The notes beneath the pieces were generated by a model, which ran no database searches, was not told where the DNA came from, and worked only from the letters and a program-made list of their open reading frames with translations. A program made the position numbers and the translations under genes. Shown here one piece after another: positions 12,046 to 23,690 of a stretch of DNA of 64,000 bases. Position 1 is the first letter of the stretch. Each line of letters opens with the position of its first letter. Where the stretch lies: the NCBI GenBank assembly GCA_037043455.1, contig JAWPHD010010302.1, positions 1 to 64,000 on the forward strand. The letters run 5' to 3'. The stretch is from Cyrtodaria siliqua (taxonomy: Eukaryota; Mollusca; Bivalvia; Adapedonta; Hiatellidae).

Positions 12046-12818
12046 CTGAAATAATAGAAATTGACTTAACATAAATAAATACACTGAATCAAACTGTGCT
12101 AAGAAAATTCATTTAAGATACACTATTGACACATTTGAAATACAACATCTTCAAAATAAATAATACACATGATCTTAGATCTTAGATTTCAGGGTTTCCA
12201 TAGTTAAACCATAAAATAGCCTGACATGTTTCAAAATGGAAACTTTATTAGCATACTTTGTGACATTTACACACCTAATTAAGTGTGTGTCAGCAGAAGA
12301 TTTGAGTAAGTGACATAGCCAAAACCTTTAGTCGAGTGACTTTTGAATCTTGGTTAAGTGACATTTTAGGCAGGCAGGGCAAGTGATTTGTAAAAAGCAT
12401 TATTCACACTTAGCATTGACTAGATAAGAGTGAAAACATATTAAAATGAAAGTTTAATGTAAATTATTTGGATATATTTCAGTCTCATTATCTATTTCAA
12501 TAGGATTGTATATGAGGGGATATCAGCTTTAAATCAATATAAATGTCTCCAAAATGCCTCTGAGCCAAGTGAAAGGGTAAATAAACTATTCTACACAATC
12601 TCTGGACCAGGCTTACGGAAATTTCAAAATCCCAATCGTCCGAGATTCCTGATCTTGTAGATTTACCCCACCAACTCACAAGCATCCTGGACCAAGACCT
12701 CTTTTACGCATCCCATCCCATCACCCCTCCCCCCCCCCCCCACAAACTTTCCCCGTCATAAACACAAAATACAACCTGGAGACATCAAAGAAAGATGTTA
12801 TAAATGGTTATAAACGCT
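12046..12818 (-). other. Start of intron E-F, no element recognised
   Basis: Non-repetitive apart from a C-run at about 12728. No exon recognised. Confidence 0.5.
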
Positions 12819-12819
12819 C

Positions 12820-15800
12820 AACAAGAGGTCAATGACCTTGAAGCTCTACTGATAAGTTTTTGATAGCTACACAAGAATTCCTGTGCAGTTTCATGAAAAT
12901 CTGTCAGGAGTTGTTTCAGGAGAAGTCACTACAAGTTTTTACTATATAACTCTATGTAAACAAAGATGGCCATGGCAGAACTGTTTAATGTTGAATCAAA
13001 ATAATTTTCAACAAGGACCAACATCATGTCATGCTGATCATTTTAGAAAAAGTTCTATATCAATATCACTTATTGTTTTCAAAAAGTAGTCACTACAAAT
13101 TTGTTTTTAAAAATCTATATTTAGCTGTGGTGGCCATCTTGAATTTCCGGCCAACCTGAAATTTTGCTAGGAACAACTAGATATCAAGAGCAATATTCCT
13201 GTGAAGTTTCATGAAAATCCGTCAATTTGTTTCAGAGGAGTAGTTGCTACATGCTTTTACTATATAACTCTAGGTTAACAAAGATGGCCACTGGCAGCCA
13301 TGTTTAAAGTTGAATCAAAATGATTTTCGACAATGACCAACCTCATGTCATGCTGATCGTTTTAGAAAAAGTCCCATATCAATATCACTTACAATTTTCA
13401 GGAAGCATTTGCTACAAATTTGTTATTTTAAAATCTATTTTTAGCCGTGGTGGCCATCTTGAATTTCCAGCCGGCCTGAAATTTTGCTAGGATCAACTAG
13501 ACATCAAGTGCAACATCCCTGTGAATTTTCTTGAAAATCCGTCACATAGTTTCATAGGAGTAGTCGCTACAAGTTTTTACCATATGACTCTATGTAAACA
13601 AAGATGACCACTGGCAGCAATGTTTAACGTCGAATCAAAACAATTTTAAACAAGGACTAACATCTTTTAAAAACAGTCCGATATCAATATTACTTAATAT
13701 GGCAAAGAGTTCAGAAGAGACATAATATGGACAAAGTTTGTGTATTAAAACATTTAAAGGGTCACAATTCTGCCAAAAATCAATAAACCGAAATATATGG
13801 CGATGATATGCACAACTAGGCTTGATACTTGTCAAGTTTTGTCTGTATCCAGCCAGGGGTTCAGGAGAACTAGCCCAGAAATAATTGTGGTATCAAAATC
13901 CTTTAAAGGGCCATAACTCTGCCAAATATCTGTAAACCGGAACGTGACGATGACATACACAACTAGGCTTGGTGCTGATCATTCCTGCAAAGTTTTATTG
14001 AAATCTGGCGAGGGGTTCTGAAGAAGTAGATCAGAACAAAGTCTGTGTATTAAAACCTTTAAAGGGCCATAACTCCGCCAAAAATCATTCAACCGGAACA
14101 CGGTGATGATTTGCACAACTAGACACAGAATTGATCATCCCTAAAAAGTTTCGTTTAATCTGGCCAGGGGTTCAAGAGAACTAGTCGGAACAAAGTTTGT
14201 GTATTAAAACCTTTAAAGGGCTATAACTCTGCCAAAATCATTCAACTGGAACACGGTGACTATGTACAATAAGCTTGGTACTGATCATCCCTGCAAAGTT
14301 TCAATGAAATCCGGCCAAATGAAGGCCCTTTCGTCTTAATGAGGCCAAGATATAGCATATTTCAGAAAATCAAGGGCCATGACTCCGATGCAAATGGTCC
14401 AATCTGGATGTTCTTTGAACTTGTCCAAGCTTTCATTGATATTAACAATCTGGTAAAGTTTCTTAAAGATCGGATGAAAGATGAAGGCCTTATCGTCTTA
14501 ACGAGGCAAAATATAGGATTTTTAACTAAATCAAGGGCTATAACTCCACTGTTACTGGTCCGATCTGGCTGGTTTTCGAACTTGACTGAGCTGTCACTGA
14601 TATTAACAATCAGGTAAAGTTTTGTAAAGATCAGATGAAAGATGAAGGCCCTACCGAATTAACGAGGCAAAATATAGCATTTTTAACTAAATCAAGGGCC
14701 ATAACTCATCTGTTACTGGTCCGATCTAGCTGGTTTTCGAAATTGTCTGAGCTGTCATTGATATAAACAATCAGGTAAAGTTTTGTAAATATCAGATGAA
14801 AGATGAAGGCCCTATCGAATTAACGAGGCAAAATATAGCATTTTTAACTAAATCAAGGGCCATAACTCCACTGTTACTGGTCCGATCTGGCTGATCTTCG
14901 AAATGTCCGGGCTTTCATTTATATAAACAATCTCGTAAAGTTTGGTAAAGATCGAATGAAAGATAAAGGCCCTATCGTCTTAACGATGCAAAATATAGCA
15001 TTTTTAACTAAATCAAGGGCCATAACTCCGCTGTTAATGGTCCAATCCAGCTAGATTCCGAACTTGTCCTAGCTCTTATTTATATAAACAATCTGGTAAA
15101 GTTTGGTAAAAATAGGATGAAAGATGAAAGCCCAATCATATTAATGAGAAAAAATATAGCAATTTTAACTAAATCAAGGGCAATAACTCCGCTGTTAATG
15201 GTCCGATCCAGCTGGTTTTCAAACTTGTCCGAGCTTTTATTGATATTAACAATCTGTGCAAGTTTGGTAAAGATCAAATAATAAATGAAGGTGCTAGAGT
15301 GTTCACAAGGCTTAATATGGCATTTTCAGTAAAACATGGGCCATAACTCCGGTGAAATTATTTCGAACTTGCCAGTTATCGAACTTGTCCAAGCTTTCAT
15401 TGATATAAAGACACTGGGAATGTTAATTAAAGGTCCGATTAATATTGAAGGCCCTAGAGTGTTCATAAGGCAGAAAATAGCATTTTTCAGAAAAAACAAG
15501 GGCCATAACTCTGGTGTTACTGACCCAATTTAGCTGATTTTTAAACTTGACCAAGCTTTCATTGATATAACAATCTGTGCAAGTTTGGTAAAAATCAAAT
15601 AATAAATGAAGGTGCTAGAGTGTTCACAAGGCTTAATATGGCATTTTTCAGCAAAACAAGGGCCATAACTCCGGTGAAATTATTCCGATCTGGCCGAGCT
15701 TTCATTGATATTAACAACCTGTTAAAGTTTGGTAAAGATTGGATGAAAAATGAAGGCACTAGAGTGGTAACAAGACAAAAGTTAACGACGGACAGACGAT

Positions 15801-16190
15801 GGACGACGGACAATGGACGACGGACAGACGGATTACGGACAACTCGCCATCCCATAAGCAGAGCTAACAATGGCCATAACTCCGGTGTTACTGACCCGAT
15901 TTGGCTGTTCTTTTAACTTGTCCGAGCTGTCATTGATATTAACAATCTGTGCAAGTTTGGTAAAGATCAAATAATAAATGAATGTGCTAGAGAGTTCACA
16001 AGGCTTAATATGGCATTTTTCAGCAAAACAAGAGCCATAACTCCGGTGATCTGGCTGGTTTTCGAACTTTTCCGCGCTTTCATTGATATAAAGACACTGG
16101 CAAAATTTCGTAAAGATTCATAATGAAGGAAGGCCCTAGATTCGTCATCCCATAAGCTCTGCTGGCCTTCGACCAGTAGAGCTAATGATG
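12820..16190 (+). mobile_element. Chimeric element: family A start, D and C units, C-type end
   Basis: It opens with the family A 5' end (AACAAGAGGTCAATGACC, AGCTCTACTGAT), carries about three A units to about 13.68 kb, then D units (AAAGGGCCATAACTCTGCC, TCAACCGGAACACGG) to about 14.33 kb, then C units (AAAGTTTGGTAAAGATCGG, GGCAAAATATAGCATTTTTA). It ends in a GGACGACGGAC tract (15785-15842) and the hairpin AGCTCTGCTGGCC...GACCAGTAGAGCT (16155-16185). So 5' and 3' ends belong to different families. Lies in the intron between exons E and F. Confidence 0.7.
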
Positions 16191-16321
16191 TGTATATACT
16201 GAAAGTTGAATGGCAAATTAAAGGAATATTAAGATTTTGTGAAAATGAAGACGACAACGACGCACAAAGCGGTCCCTATGTCATTCCATGCTACAATGCT
16301 TTTAAAGTGGTAATAACTAAC

Positions 16322-17435
16322 CTGAACCAAGACAAGGGAGAGCTAAAGATTTGAAGCCAGCATCGTCAACTGTATGAAAACACTCTAACAGTGAGTCTTC
16401 TAGTTGTTTAAGTTGTTCCTGTTGTTTCTCTCTGTTCTTGAAACAAATTGGTACACAGACAGCAGCAATTCCATTGCACCTTTTCAAATCTCCAGCAGTT
16501 ATTACTCTACATTCTCCGATTTTCATTTGACCATGATCTTTAATTGTCTTCATGCACTCATTTTGGAATGCTTCCCCAGCAGCTGCAGCTAGCATCTTAG
16601 CAACTTCAGAGTTATTTCGAAGACTCTGATGCGCAGAAAAAGCAATACAATCAACTTGTAATTCCCTGATATCTCCTTTGTAAACTTTAATTTTCAGTCC
16701 ATCAGTGTGATATAACTTCAAATCAGCTTTGATTGGTTTTGCACTTGCAACATCAAACGAAACCTGCTCTAGTTCTTTCAGAACGCTTTCCTGCCCTTCT
16801 AAAACGGTATCATCATTTAGACCCATTACAACTATTTTTGACTCTTTCGGTATCAAATGACAATGTACTGAACTTGTTTCTCTGTTTATTTTGCAAACAA
16901 CATTATCTGCAATTGCCTTTTCATCATAAATGACATATTTTGCATGACTTCTCAGTCTTTTTAAGAATGTCTCTACTTTTTCAAATACAATTGAAGCCAT
17001 ACTTTCTTTTGTCATAATGCAAGCACAATTGGTCGTGATGTCAAATTTGCAATGGTCTGCATTCAACTGGTCGACTGGGAGGAGCCTATACATTGCGAAA
17101 TACTCATATTCTTTCATCTCAATATAACACTCTTTTGGTTTGTCATTGTAGTGACCTGCATCAAATTTCATTTCTGGGTTATTATCATTAGCATCTGCTT
17201 CCTCCAAGCAAGCATCTGAAACAGCTGGATTCTTTAGAAACTGGTCATCCAAGTATTCTTCAAACAGCATAATATTTGACAGAGAACAACATACAACAGC
17301 TTTTCCATCTTCACTCCTTATAACTTTCATTTCAAATTTAGCTTCAATGTCTTCTATCCACTTCTTAAGGTCATTTGACTTTAGTTTAAACTCAATGATG
17401 CCTGGATTGATCTCGGCAGATACGTTTTCAAAGAC
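16322..17435 (-). CDS. Macro protein exon E (KH/RRM-like region plus first half of macro domain 2)
   Basis: This 1114-bp exon is the largest, from acceptor TTTATTCAG to donor TCAG|GTTAGT, phase 0 in, phase 1 out. It encodes residues 234-604. Residues 234-475 are a series of short strand/helix units; one, ESKIVVMGLNDDTVL (429-443) followed by a helix to about 458, is a clear KH-like repeat as in PARP14 N-terminal regions. Macro domain 2 begins near residue 480 with LKIKVYKGDIRELQVDCIA: the family GDI and VDxI motifs are present, but the Asn-Ala-Ala-Asn that follows is FSAH here (499-502), removing the Asn that normally contacts the distal ribose. The exon ends in LALPCLGSG, the strand and glycine loop before the conserved intron. 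ADP-ribose binding by this domain is doubtful. Confidence 0.88.
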
Positions 17436-17609
17436 CTGAATAAATATTGAACACATTTATGTTAATATTAGGTTTACAATTTTAAATACCTCCAAAAATA
17501 ATGGTTGATTGAATGGTTTTTCATTATTTTCAGCACATTTTCGGCTATATATGACAGTCAATTTTTTCATGGAGGAGGCAGATCACTCACTTTATCCTGG
17601 ATAGAAACC
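17436..17609 (-). other. Intron D-E proximal part
   Basis: No element recognised. Confidence 0.4.
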
Positions 17610-17789
17610 GGGGCCCGTCACAAAATAACACTAGAGAGCACCTATTTTAAGACAAAATTTAGCTTTAGGTTTTATTAATAGCACTGTTAAAATATAAAGA
17701 AGATGTCTTAATACGATGGAAAATGGTGCTTAAAACTTGCTAAATGTTGACTTGAGATAGAGCTAAGAAGCTTTATGAATTCCGGACCC
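17610..17789. mobile_element. Probable short MITE (180 bp)
   Basis: Left end GGGGCCCGTCACAAAAT; the complement of the right end is GGGTCCGGAATTCATAAAG. The layout, with tails resembling CTTAGCTC, recalls the GGGCCCGT-TTCACAAA class of short inverted-repeat elements. The inverted ends are imperfect. Confidence 0.45.
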
Positions 17790-18440
17790 AATATTGTATA
17801 CCTACCACCATTTATAAGAATCAACATTTTGTCATTTACAAGTCCAAAAATAAGGTAAGTACAATATTCCAAAACTGCGACATTACGTGGTCCTGCCTTA
17901 ATTCCATTAAGCGTTGGGAAAGCTTATATTAGCAGGATTTTATAACGGATATTTCGATAATAAAACATGTTTAACAAGCAAATTCGATGAATTGATATCC
18001 CCCACCGAATGATGTCTTATCCTGAAGTGGAAGAAATGTATTCGGATTTTTTTTAATTAGTATAAATTAAGAACTTGAGCCTTCATAAATTTGAATATCT
18101 ACTAGATAGTAATTTTTTAATTCATCACCATAGTAGATTTGGAAAAAAGATGTACCCTTTTAAGGCACTGACTTTTATAGTGGGACTAAAGGACTGGACT
18201 GGTTGTACTATTAGCAGGTGTGTATAATATAGTAATAAATGTAATATACAAGAAATGTAGAATTGTATATGAATTATTACTTTTTAATTACCTGGCCATG
18301 TGATGTTTATCAATCTGATTATTTCATCTCATTACTACGGCTACTATCAGATGATCTTGTTATTCAGAGATAAGGATGTATTTGGCTAAAGTTTGGCTAG
18401 CTTTAAAATAAATCAAACTTTCATTAATATTAACACTCAT
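17790..18440. other. Intronic AT-rich stretch
   Basis: No gene or repeat recognised. Confidence 0.5.
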
Positions 18441-18640
18441 ACCACGTTTGACATGTGACCCAGGGGCAGAGCCATATTTGACCCAGTGTCAACATTTGAA
18501 CAAACTTGGAAGAGGACCATAAGCTGAGTGTAAATACAAAATATTAAACTGTTGGCTCTTGCGGGGCCAAATTTGACCCCGGGGTCACAATTTGAACAAA
18601 ATTGGTAGAGGATCCATAAGCTGATAATAAATAAACAAGA
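18441..18640 (+). repeat. Family G fragment
   Basis: Contains CACGTTTGACATGTGACCCA-like and GGTAGAGGATCCATAAGCTG words of the family G unit, about 1.5 units. Confidence 0.6.
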
Positions 18641-19560
18641 GGCCCAAGAGGGCCTGTGAACGCTCTACTGGCTGTTATACCATTGATGAATCGAGTCGTA
18701 CTACATGGTGTCTAGAGTGTACACAAGGTTTTTCAAGTATTTGACCTAGTGACCTAGTTTTTGACCCCATGGGACCCATTTTCGAACTTGACCGAATTAT
18801 AATTAAGACGACATTTCGACAAAGTTTCATCAAGATCTGTTCAGAAATATGGCCTCTAGAGTGTACACAAGGTTTTTCAAGTATTTGACCTAGTGACCTA
18901 GTTTTTGACCCTGTGTGACCCATTTTCGAACTTTAGCAAGCTATAATTGAGACAAATATTCTGACAAAATTGCATCAAGATCGGGTCAAAAATATGGCCT
19001 CTCGAGTGTACACACGGTTTTTCCAAAGTTTGACCTAGTGACCTAGTTTTTAACACCATGTGACCCATTTTTGAACTTGACCAAGATATAATTAAGACAA
19101 ACATTTTGACAAAGTTTCATCAAGATTGGGTCAGAAATACGGCTTCTAGAGTGTACACAAGGTTTTTCAAGTATTTGACCTAGTGATCTAGTTTTTAACC
19201 CCATGTGACCCATTTTCAAACTTGACCAAGATATAATTAAGACAAACATTCTGACAAAGTTGCATCAAGCTCGGGTCAAAAATATGGCCTCTAGAGTGTA
19301 CACAAGGTTTTTCCAATATTTGACCTAGTGACCTAGTTTTTAACTTCATGTGACCCATTTCCGAACTTGATCAAGATATAATTAAGATAAACAATTTGAC
19401 AAAGTTTCATCAAGATTGGGTAACACATATGACCTCTAGAGTGTACACAAGTTTTTTCAAGTATTTGACCTAGTGACCTAGTTTTTGACCCCACATGACC
19501 CATTTTTGAACTTGACCAAGATTTAATTGAGACAAACATTCTGACAAAGTTTCATGATGA
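18641..19560 (+). mobile_element. Family E element, 5' end plus six tandem units
   Basis: 5' end AACAAGAGGCCCAAGAGGGC with CTCTACTGGCT, as in family C, but the units (about 145 bp) are unrelated: GACCTAGTGACCTAGTTTTT, ACAAAGTTTCATCAAGAT, CTCTAGAGTGTACACAAGG. The 3' hairpin is not seen. Confidence 0.75.
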
Positions 19561-20158
19561 TTCCTACATCATGTTAGCTAGTGTTCATAAATAAACCTAA
19601 TTACCTAATGCCATAACATTTTCGATACAGATTCCTAAGTTGATGATTAAAATCGGGGAGGCTGCCATCTTGCTTACCGGAAGATTCGCCTCATGTACTT
19701 TCATACTTTTTCTCGGAAAAAAAGGATTTTTTTTTTAGCATTGGTGAAAATTGCCCAAAAATTAAGGGTCGGTCGGGTAAATGAAACCACACATTATTTT
19801 ATTTGGCCCGACGTATAGGAAACAAGGTCACAACAAGTGACCTTGTTCAATGTAGATTTGTTAGTTTGAAACTGTGTCAGTTTTAATGGTGGTGCCGAAT
19901 ACCTCAGAAATTTTTAATGTACAGTCTCGACGATAATCCATTCGCTAGGAACCGAGTATGTGCCCCAGCTGGGATTTGAACCCAAGATATTGGTGATCTT
20001 GAAAAAAATGTCTGCATGACCAATTGGTAATGACAGACTGTCAAACAATATGAGATCATTAAATATTTTTTACCTCATTTATAAACAATATTTGTAGGCC
20101 ATGTTCGTGTGTAAAAGGGGCGTTTGTGTTTTAATGTCAAACTCACCAGCCATTTTGT
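19561..20158. other. Intronic stretch with tRNA-like B-box
   Basis: On the minus strand 19955-20000 reads CTTGGGTTCAAATCCCAGC then TGGGGCACATACTCGG, a B-box-like word as in SINE heads, possibly part of a decayed SINE. Nothing else recognised. Confidence 0.35.
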
Positions 20159-20159
20159 A

Positions 20160-20375
20160 TGCTTTTCAGAGAGTAAAAATACACCGGAGTGCTCATGTTG
20201 CTCACATCGCTAACCTTGCTCTCGTCGCTCGCGTGCATTTTAACATGTAAAGTAGGTAGTTCTCACATCGCTAACATTGCTCATCTCGCTCACGTGAGCT
20301 CTACCTAATTTGCATGTTAAAATAGACGCGAGCATTTAGGACCAGGTTAGATCTTGTGTGAGTAGCTCATGTGCA
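20160..20375. repeat. Inverted repeat with CTCACATCGCTAAC words
   Basis: GCATTTTAACATGTAAAGTAGGTAG (20235-20260 area) has its near complement at CTACCTAATTTGCATGTTAAAAT (20301-20324), around a repeated TCACATCGCTAAC/TTGCTC core. Probably a small foldback element. Confidence 0.6.
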
Positions 20376-20797
20376 ACATGTTAGCAAGTTTTGGTATGGG
20401 AGTCTCTTATAATTTTCTTTTTTCCTTCGCTTTTGATATATTCCGGGGTTTAGGGTTTTTTCTAAGGGAACACTATCCGTGGTTTCCGGGCTCTTTCCGC
20501 TGTTTCCATGGTTTTTGGGGTAAATTTTCCAGGCACTCTGGGGGTAAATTTTCAGGGGTTTCCGGGGTAAATTTTCCATGGATTCCAGGGTATGCATATT
20601 AAAATTTTCCTTGAATTTCTTTTTCCGCATTTTTCCAGCGTTACTCAGGAAAAAGCCCAGAAAATCAGTCCGAATATTCAAGGGTTTCTGTGGTTGATGT
20701 TTCCAGGATTTTAACATGGAAACTCCTGGAACTTTTTTACCCGGGAGGAGCCCCTAAGCTCCCCATTAAAGAAAAAATGAAGCTTCTTATGAGAAAA
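20376..20797. other. Intronic stretch with degenerate TTCCGGGGTAAATTTTCC repeats
   Basis: From 20440 to 20590 short diverged repeats of TTTCCGGGGTAAATTTTCC occur. No gene. Confidence 0.5.
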
Positions 20798-21455
20798 ACA
20801 AGAGGCCCAAGAGGACCTGAGGACGCTCTACTGGCTAATATGGCTCTTATAACATCAATGAAGCGAGTGACCATCGTCTTAAAGAGGCAAAATATAGCAT
20901 TTTTAACTAAATCAAGAGCCATAACTGCGTCATTACTGTCCGATCTGGCTGGTTTTCAAACTTGGCCAGTAGAGGTAATAAAAAAAAAAATAAAAAAAAA
21001 TAAAGAAATATAAAAATAATAAATCTGGTAAAGTTTGGTAAAAATCAGATGAAAAATGAACGCCCTATTGTCTTAAAGAGGCAAAATATATCATTTTTAA
21101 CTAAATCAAGGGCCATAACTCCGCTGTTACTGGTCCGATCTGGCTGGTTTTCGAACTTGTCCGAGCTATCATGACATTAACAATCTGGTAAAGTTTGGTA
21201 AAGATCGGATAAAAAAATGAACACCCTATTGTCTTGAGGCAAAATATAGCATTTTTAACTAAATCAAGGGCCATAACTCCGCTGTTACTGGTCCGATTTG
21301 GCTGGTTTTCGAACTTGTCCAAGCATTCATTGACATTAACAATCTGGTAAAGTTTGGTAAAGATCACATGAAAAATGAAGGCCCTATCGTCTTAATGAGA
21401 CAAAAGTTAACGATGGACGGACAACTCGGCATCCCATAAGCTCTGCTGGCCTTAA
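20798..21455 (+). mobile_element. Family C element
   Basis: 5' end AACAAGAGGCCCAAGAGGAC with CTCTACTGGC (20828-20837). Units carry AAAGTTTGGTAAAGATCGG, CAAGGGCCATAACTCCGCTG and TCTGGCTGGTTTTCGAACTTG-like words. The 3' side has GATGGACGGACAACTCGGC, ATCCCATAAGCTCTGCTGGCC, but the second hairpin arm is lost. Confidence 0.75.
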
Positions 21456-21589
21456 AAAATCAAAATTTCTTTTTTTATAGAAACCATGAACCAAGGTTTC
21501 TCATGAAAAAAAGGAAATAAAAAAAATATAAAAAAGATGAAAAAATATGCCTCCTGTGAGATTTGAACCCACAACCTGAATAATTAAAG

Positions 21590-22100
21590 GGGATCTTTAT
21601 CAATTTAAGGGCAATAACTCCGGCGTTACTAGGACAATTCAGAAATAAATTTGCCACGTCACATCCCACTATTGGGATAAACATTATAATCAAGTTTAAT
21701 GAAAACCAAACAAGCGGTTATCAAGATGTGGCTGTGGACGGACAGAATTAAGCAATTTTTATCAATTAAAGGGCAATTACTCGGCATTACTAGGACGATT
21801 CCGAAATAAATTTGTCGTGTCACATCCCATTATTGGGATAAACATTATAATGAAGTTTAATAAAAATCAAACAAGCGGTTATCAAGATATGGCTGTGGAC
21901 GGACAGAATTAAGCAATTTTTAGCAATTAAAGGGCAATAACCCCGGCGTTACTTGGGCGATTCCGGAAAAAATAGCCGTGTGTCATCCCACTATCAGGAT
22001 AAACACTATTACTAAGTGTAATGAAAATCCAACCTGCAGTTATGAAGATATGGCTCCGGACGGACAGACGGACGGCCTTCGGCGGGGAATAATAAAACTA
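21590..22100 (+). repeat. Family L tandem array
   Basis: Three units of about 150-165 bp: AAAGGGCAATAACTCCGGCG, TCACATCCCACTATTGGGAT, AAGTTTAATGAAAATCAAAC, ATGGCTGTGGACGGACAG. Ends in GGACGGACAGACGGACGG then CCTTCGG. Related units at 44750-45030. Confidence 0.75.
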
Positions 22101-22339
22101 AAACAAGATTTTAGTTGTCATTGTTTAATTTAAAACTATGATGTCATATTTTTCAAAATGGCGGCTTACATATCCGTTTTAGAACAAATTTCTTCTTTGC
22201 TTATTATCAAATTTTTATAATTCTTAAAACCGTTTCCAAGTTTTTTTAAAAATTTCAATAATAAATATTGTTTGGCTGTGTCACTACCTTCCCTTGATCA
22301 ATTGATCATATTATAATTTTTTTTTTAATTTTTTTATTT

Positions 22340-22500
22340 ATTTTATTCATCTAACCGGGTCTCAAAATTGGTAATTTTGTCATGTTTGGTAGATTTTGGA
22401 CCTTTCTGCACAAGTGATTGATCCTAAAAATATAGAGCGAACCCCCGAGCACACACAGTTGTTTTGCTGATGACGCGTCCCTGTCAATTACGTTATTACA
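22340..22500 (-). repeat. Interspersed repeat R, copy 1
   Basis: Inverse of 29580-29740: shared words include GGACCTTTCTG, GATCCTAAAAATATAGAGCG and CCGAGCACACACAGTT. Class unknown. Confidence 0.7.
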
Positions 22501-22830
22501 AACAAGAGGCCCATGACCTTGGAACTCCCTCCTGAGCATCAGAACAGTCAGACCTTGAAAAGGTATTATAACTTTTTATATGTTCGTCATAATTTGAAGT
22601 AGTAGTGTTTTTTAATCATTAAATAATATAAGTTTTTATGTGACCAATGTTTGGAGAAGACATTCTGAAGTCCAAGAAGCCCTTACAGTTGTCAGATTAA
22701 ACATATTTTATTTTCAATATGTCTCATATGAAAATTATTCTTGAAACACTATTAACATTCCTGTTTCAAGTTTCATGATAATCCTGCAAGTAGTTTCACA
22801 GGAGTAGTTGCCACATATGCTGCATCTACA
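22501..22830 (+). mobile_element. Interspersed element Q, copy 1
   Basis: Begins AACAAGAGGCCCATGACC. Shares GAAGTCCAAGAAGCCCTTAC and AGTTGTCAGA with 53042-53395, and ends with a family A-like box (AAGTTTCATGATAATCC, AGTAGTTTCACAGGAGTAG). Confidence 0.7.
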
Positions 22831-22910
22831 AGAAATGAAAATGTCAGTGTGACACTTAATAACTCATGTGCTTGAATTAGATAAAGTTTAGATTTTCTTT
22901 ATCATCATGG

Positions 22911-23002
22911 CCTTTTAAAACGGTAGCTTCATTTAGACATATTAGAACTTTTTTTAGTGTGCAAACAACATTATCTGCAACTGCCTTTTCATTTTAATCA
23001 TA
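22911..23002 (-). pseudogene. Relic of a duplicated piece of exon E
   Basis: On the minus strand this intronic stretch reads EKAVADNVVCTLKK then VLICLNEATVLK. Exon E has EKAIADNVVCKINRE and, 17 residues later, IVVMGLNDDTVLEG (residues 405-447 of the predicted protein). At DNA level GCAAACAACATTATCTGCAA is identical in both. The copy lacks the intervening part and has a stop two codons upstream, so it is dead. It sits 43 bp past the donor of exon D and points to an exon or gene duplication followed by decay. Confidence 0.75.
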
Positions 23003-23045
23003 ACAATCATGGAACATCTTTACAATATCAAAAGTAAATTCAAAC

Positions 23046-23223
23046 CTCATCAAGTGCTAGCCCACTATCATCATCTAAACTGTTGTCTAAGCTAGCAGTG
23101 TCTGGGTGTGCTTCTTGAATGGGCGTACTAGTCTTTTTCACCTTCGGCTTTGTCCCAAGATCGCTCTGATTGGTCTCCTTTGCTGGCATCATGTTGGAAG
23201 TGTTCACATCACCTCCTTTTTCT
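23046..23223 (-). CDS. Macro protein exon D (low-complexity acidic linker)
   Basis: This 178-bp exon runs from acceptor TTTGTTGCAG to donor GAG|GTTTGA, phase 2 in, phase 0 out. It encodes residues 175-233, rich in Ser, Thr, Asp and Lys, with KPKVKK and the acidic stretch SLDNSLDDDSGLALDE. No fold is evident; it is probably a disordered linker between the first macro/KH block and the C-terminal block. The donor is unusual after GT (TTGA), a weak match to consensus. Only 43 bp downstream in the transcript is a relic of part of exon E (22911-23002), so this locality has been rearranged. Confidence 0.72.
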
Positions 23224-23460
23224 CTGCAACAAAAAAATTGTATCAAATTAGAAAGTACAAAAGAAACGCCTGTTGGCGTTAAAGCTGGGTTTTTCACAAT
23301 ATGAAAGATGAGCCCGCCGCCCGGGTGGTTTATGCTAATCTTCAAAAACCCAGCTAATAATAATAGTCGACCTTGAATCCAGTGACCCCAAATGCTTCCT
23401 TGTTCATATAAGCTACCTATCCATAAGTTTCATGCCAATATCTCATTCCTAACTGAAGTA
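23224..23460. other. Intron C-D proximal part
   Basis: No exon; family K sequence begins near 23370. Confidence 0.4.
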
Positions 23461-23690
23461 TTTTTAATTGAATTGGGTTTTATAGTCGCACCAACAGCTA
23501 AGGTCATAAGGTGACTTTCCAAATTGGGTTTTATAATTGCACCAACAGCTAAGGTCATATGGTGACTTTCCAGCTTCCACTGGTGGAGGAAGACCACAAA
23601 GATTCCTAGGCTCCTGAGGGATCCAACCTACAGCAGTGAGGGGCAAGTGATTTCAAGTCAGAGACTCAAACCACTCAGGCACAGACGTCC
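23461..23690 (-). mobile_element. SINE copy with duplicated tail region
   Basis: Read on the minus strand it contains CCTCCACCAGTGGAAGCTGG, AAAGTCACC, ATATGACCTTAGCTGTTGGT and GCAATTATAAAACCCAA, as in the SINE at 35190. The tail segment is present twice in tandem (23470-23519, 23523-23572). Confidence 0.75.

Noticed and set aside
12883..13089. Plus-strand frame VxFHEN...GEVTTSFYYITLCKQ as a peptide gene
   Set aside because: It is a family A unit; the same reading appears at 53185-53397, but frames do not persist across units.
18675..19539. Repeated minus-strand frames with GSKTRSLGQILEKPCVHSRG
   Set aside because: Each is one family E tandem unit read in a chance open frame.
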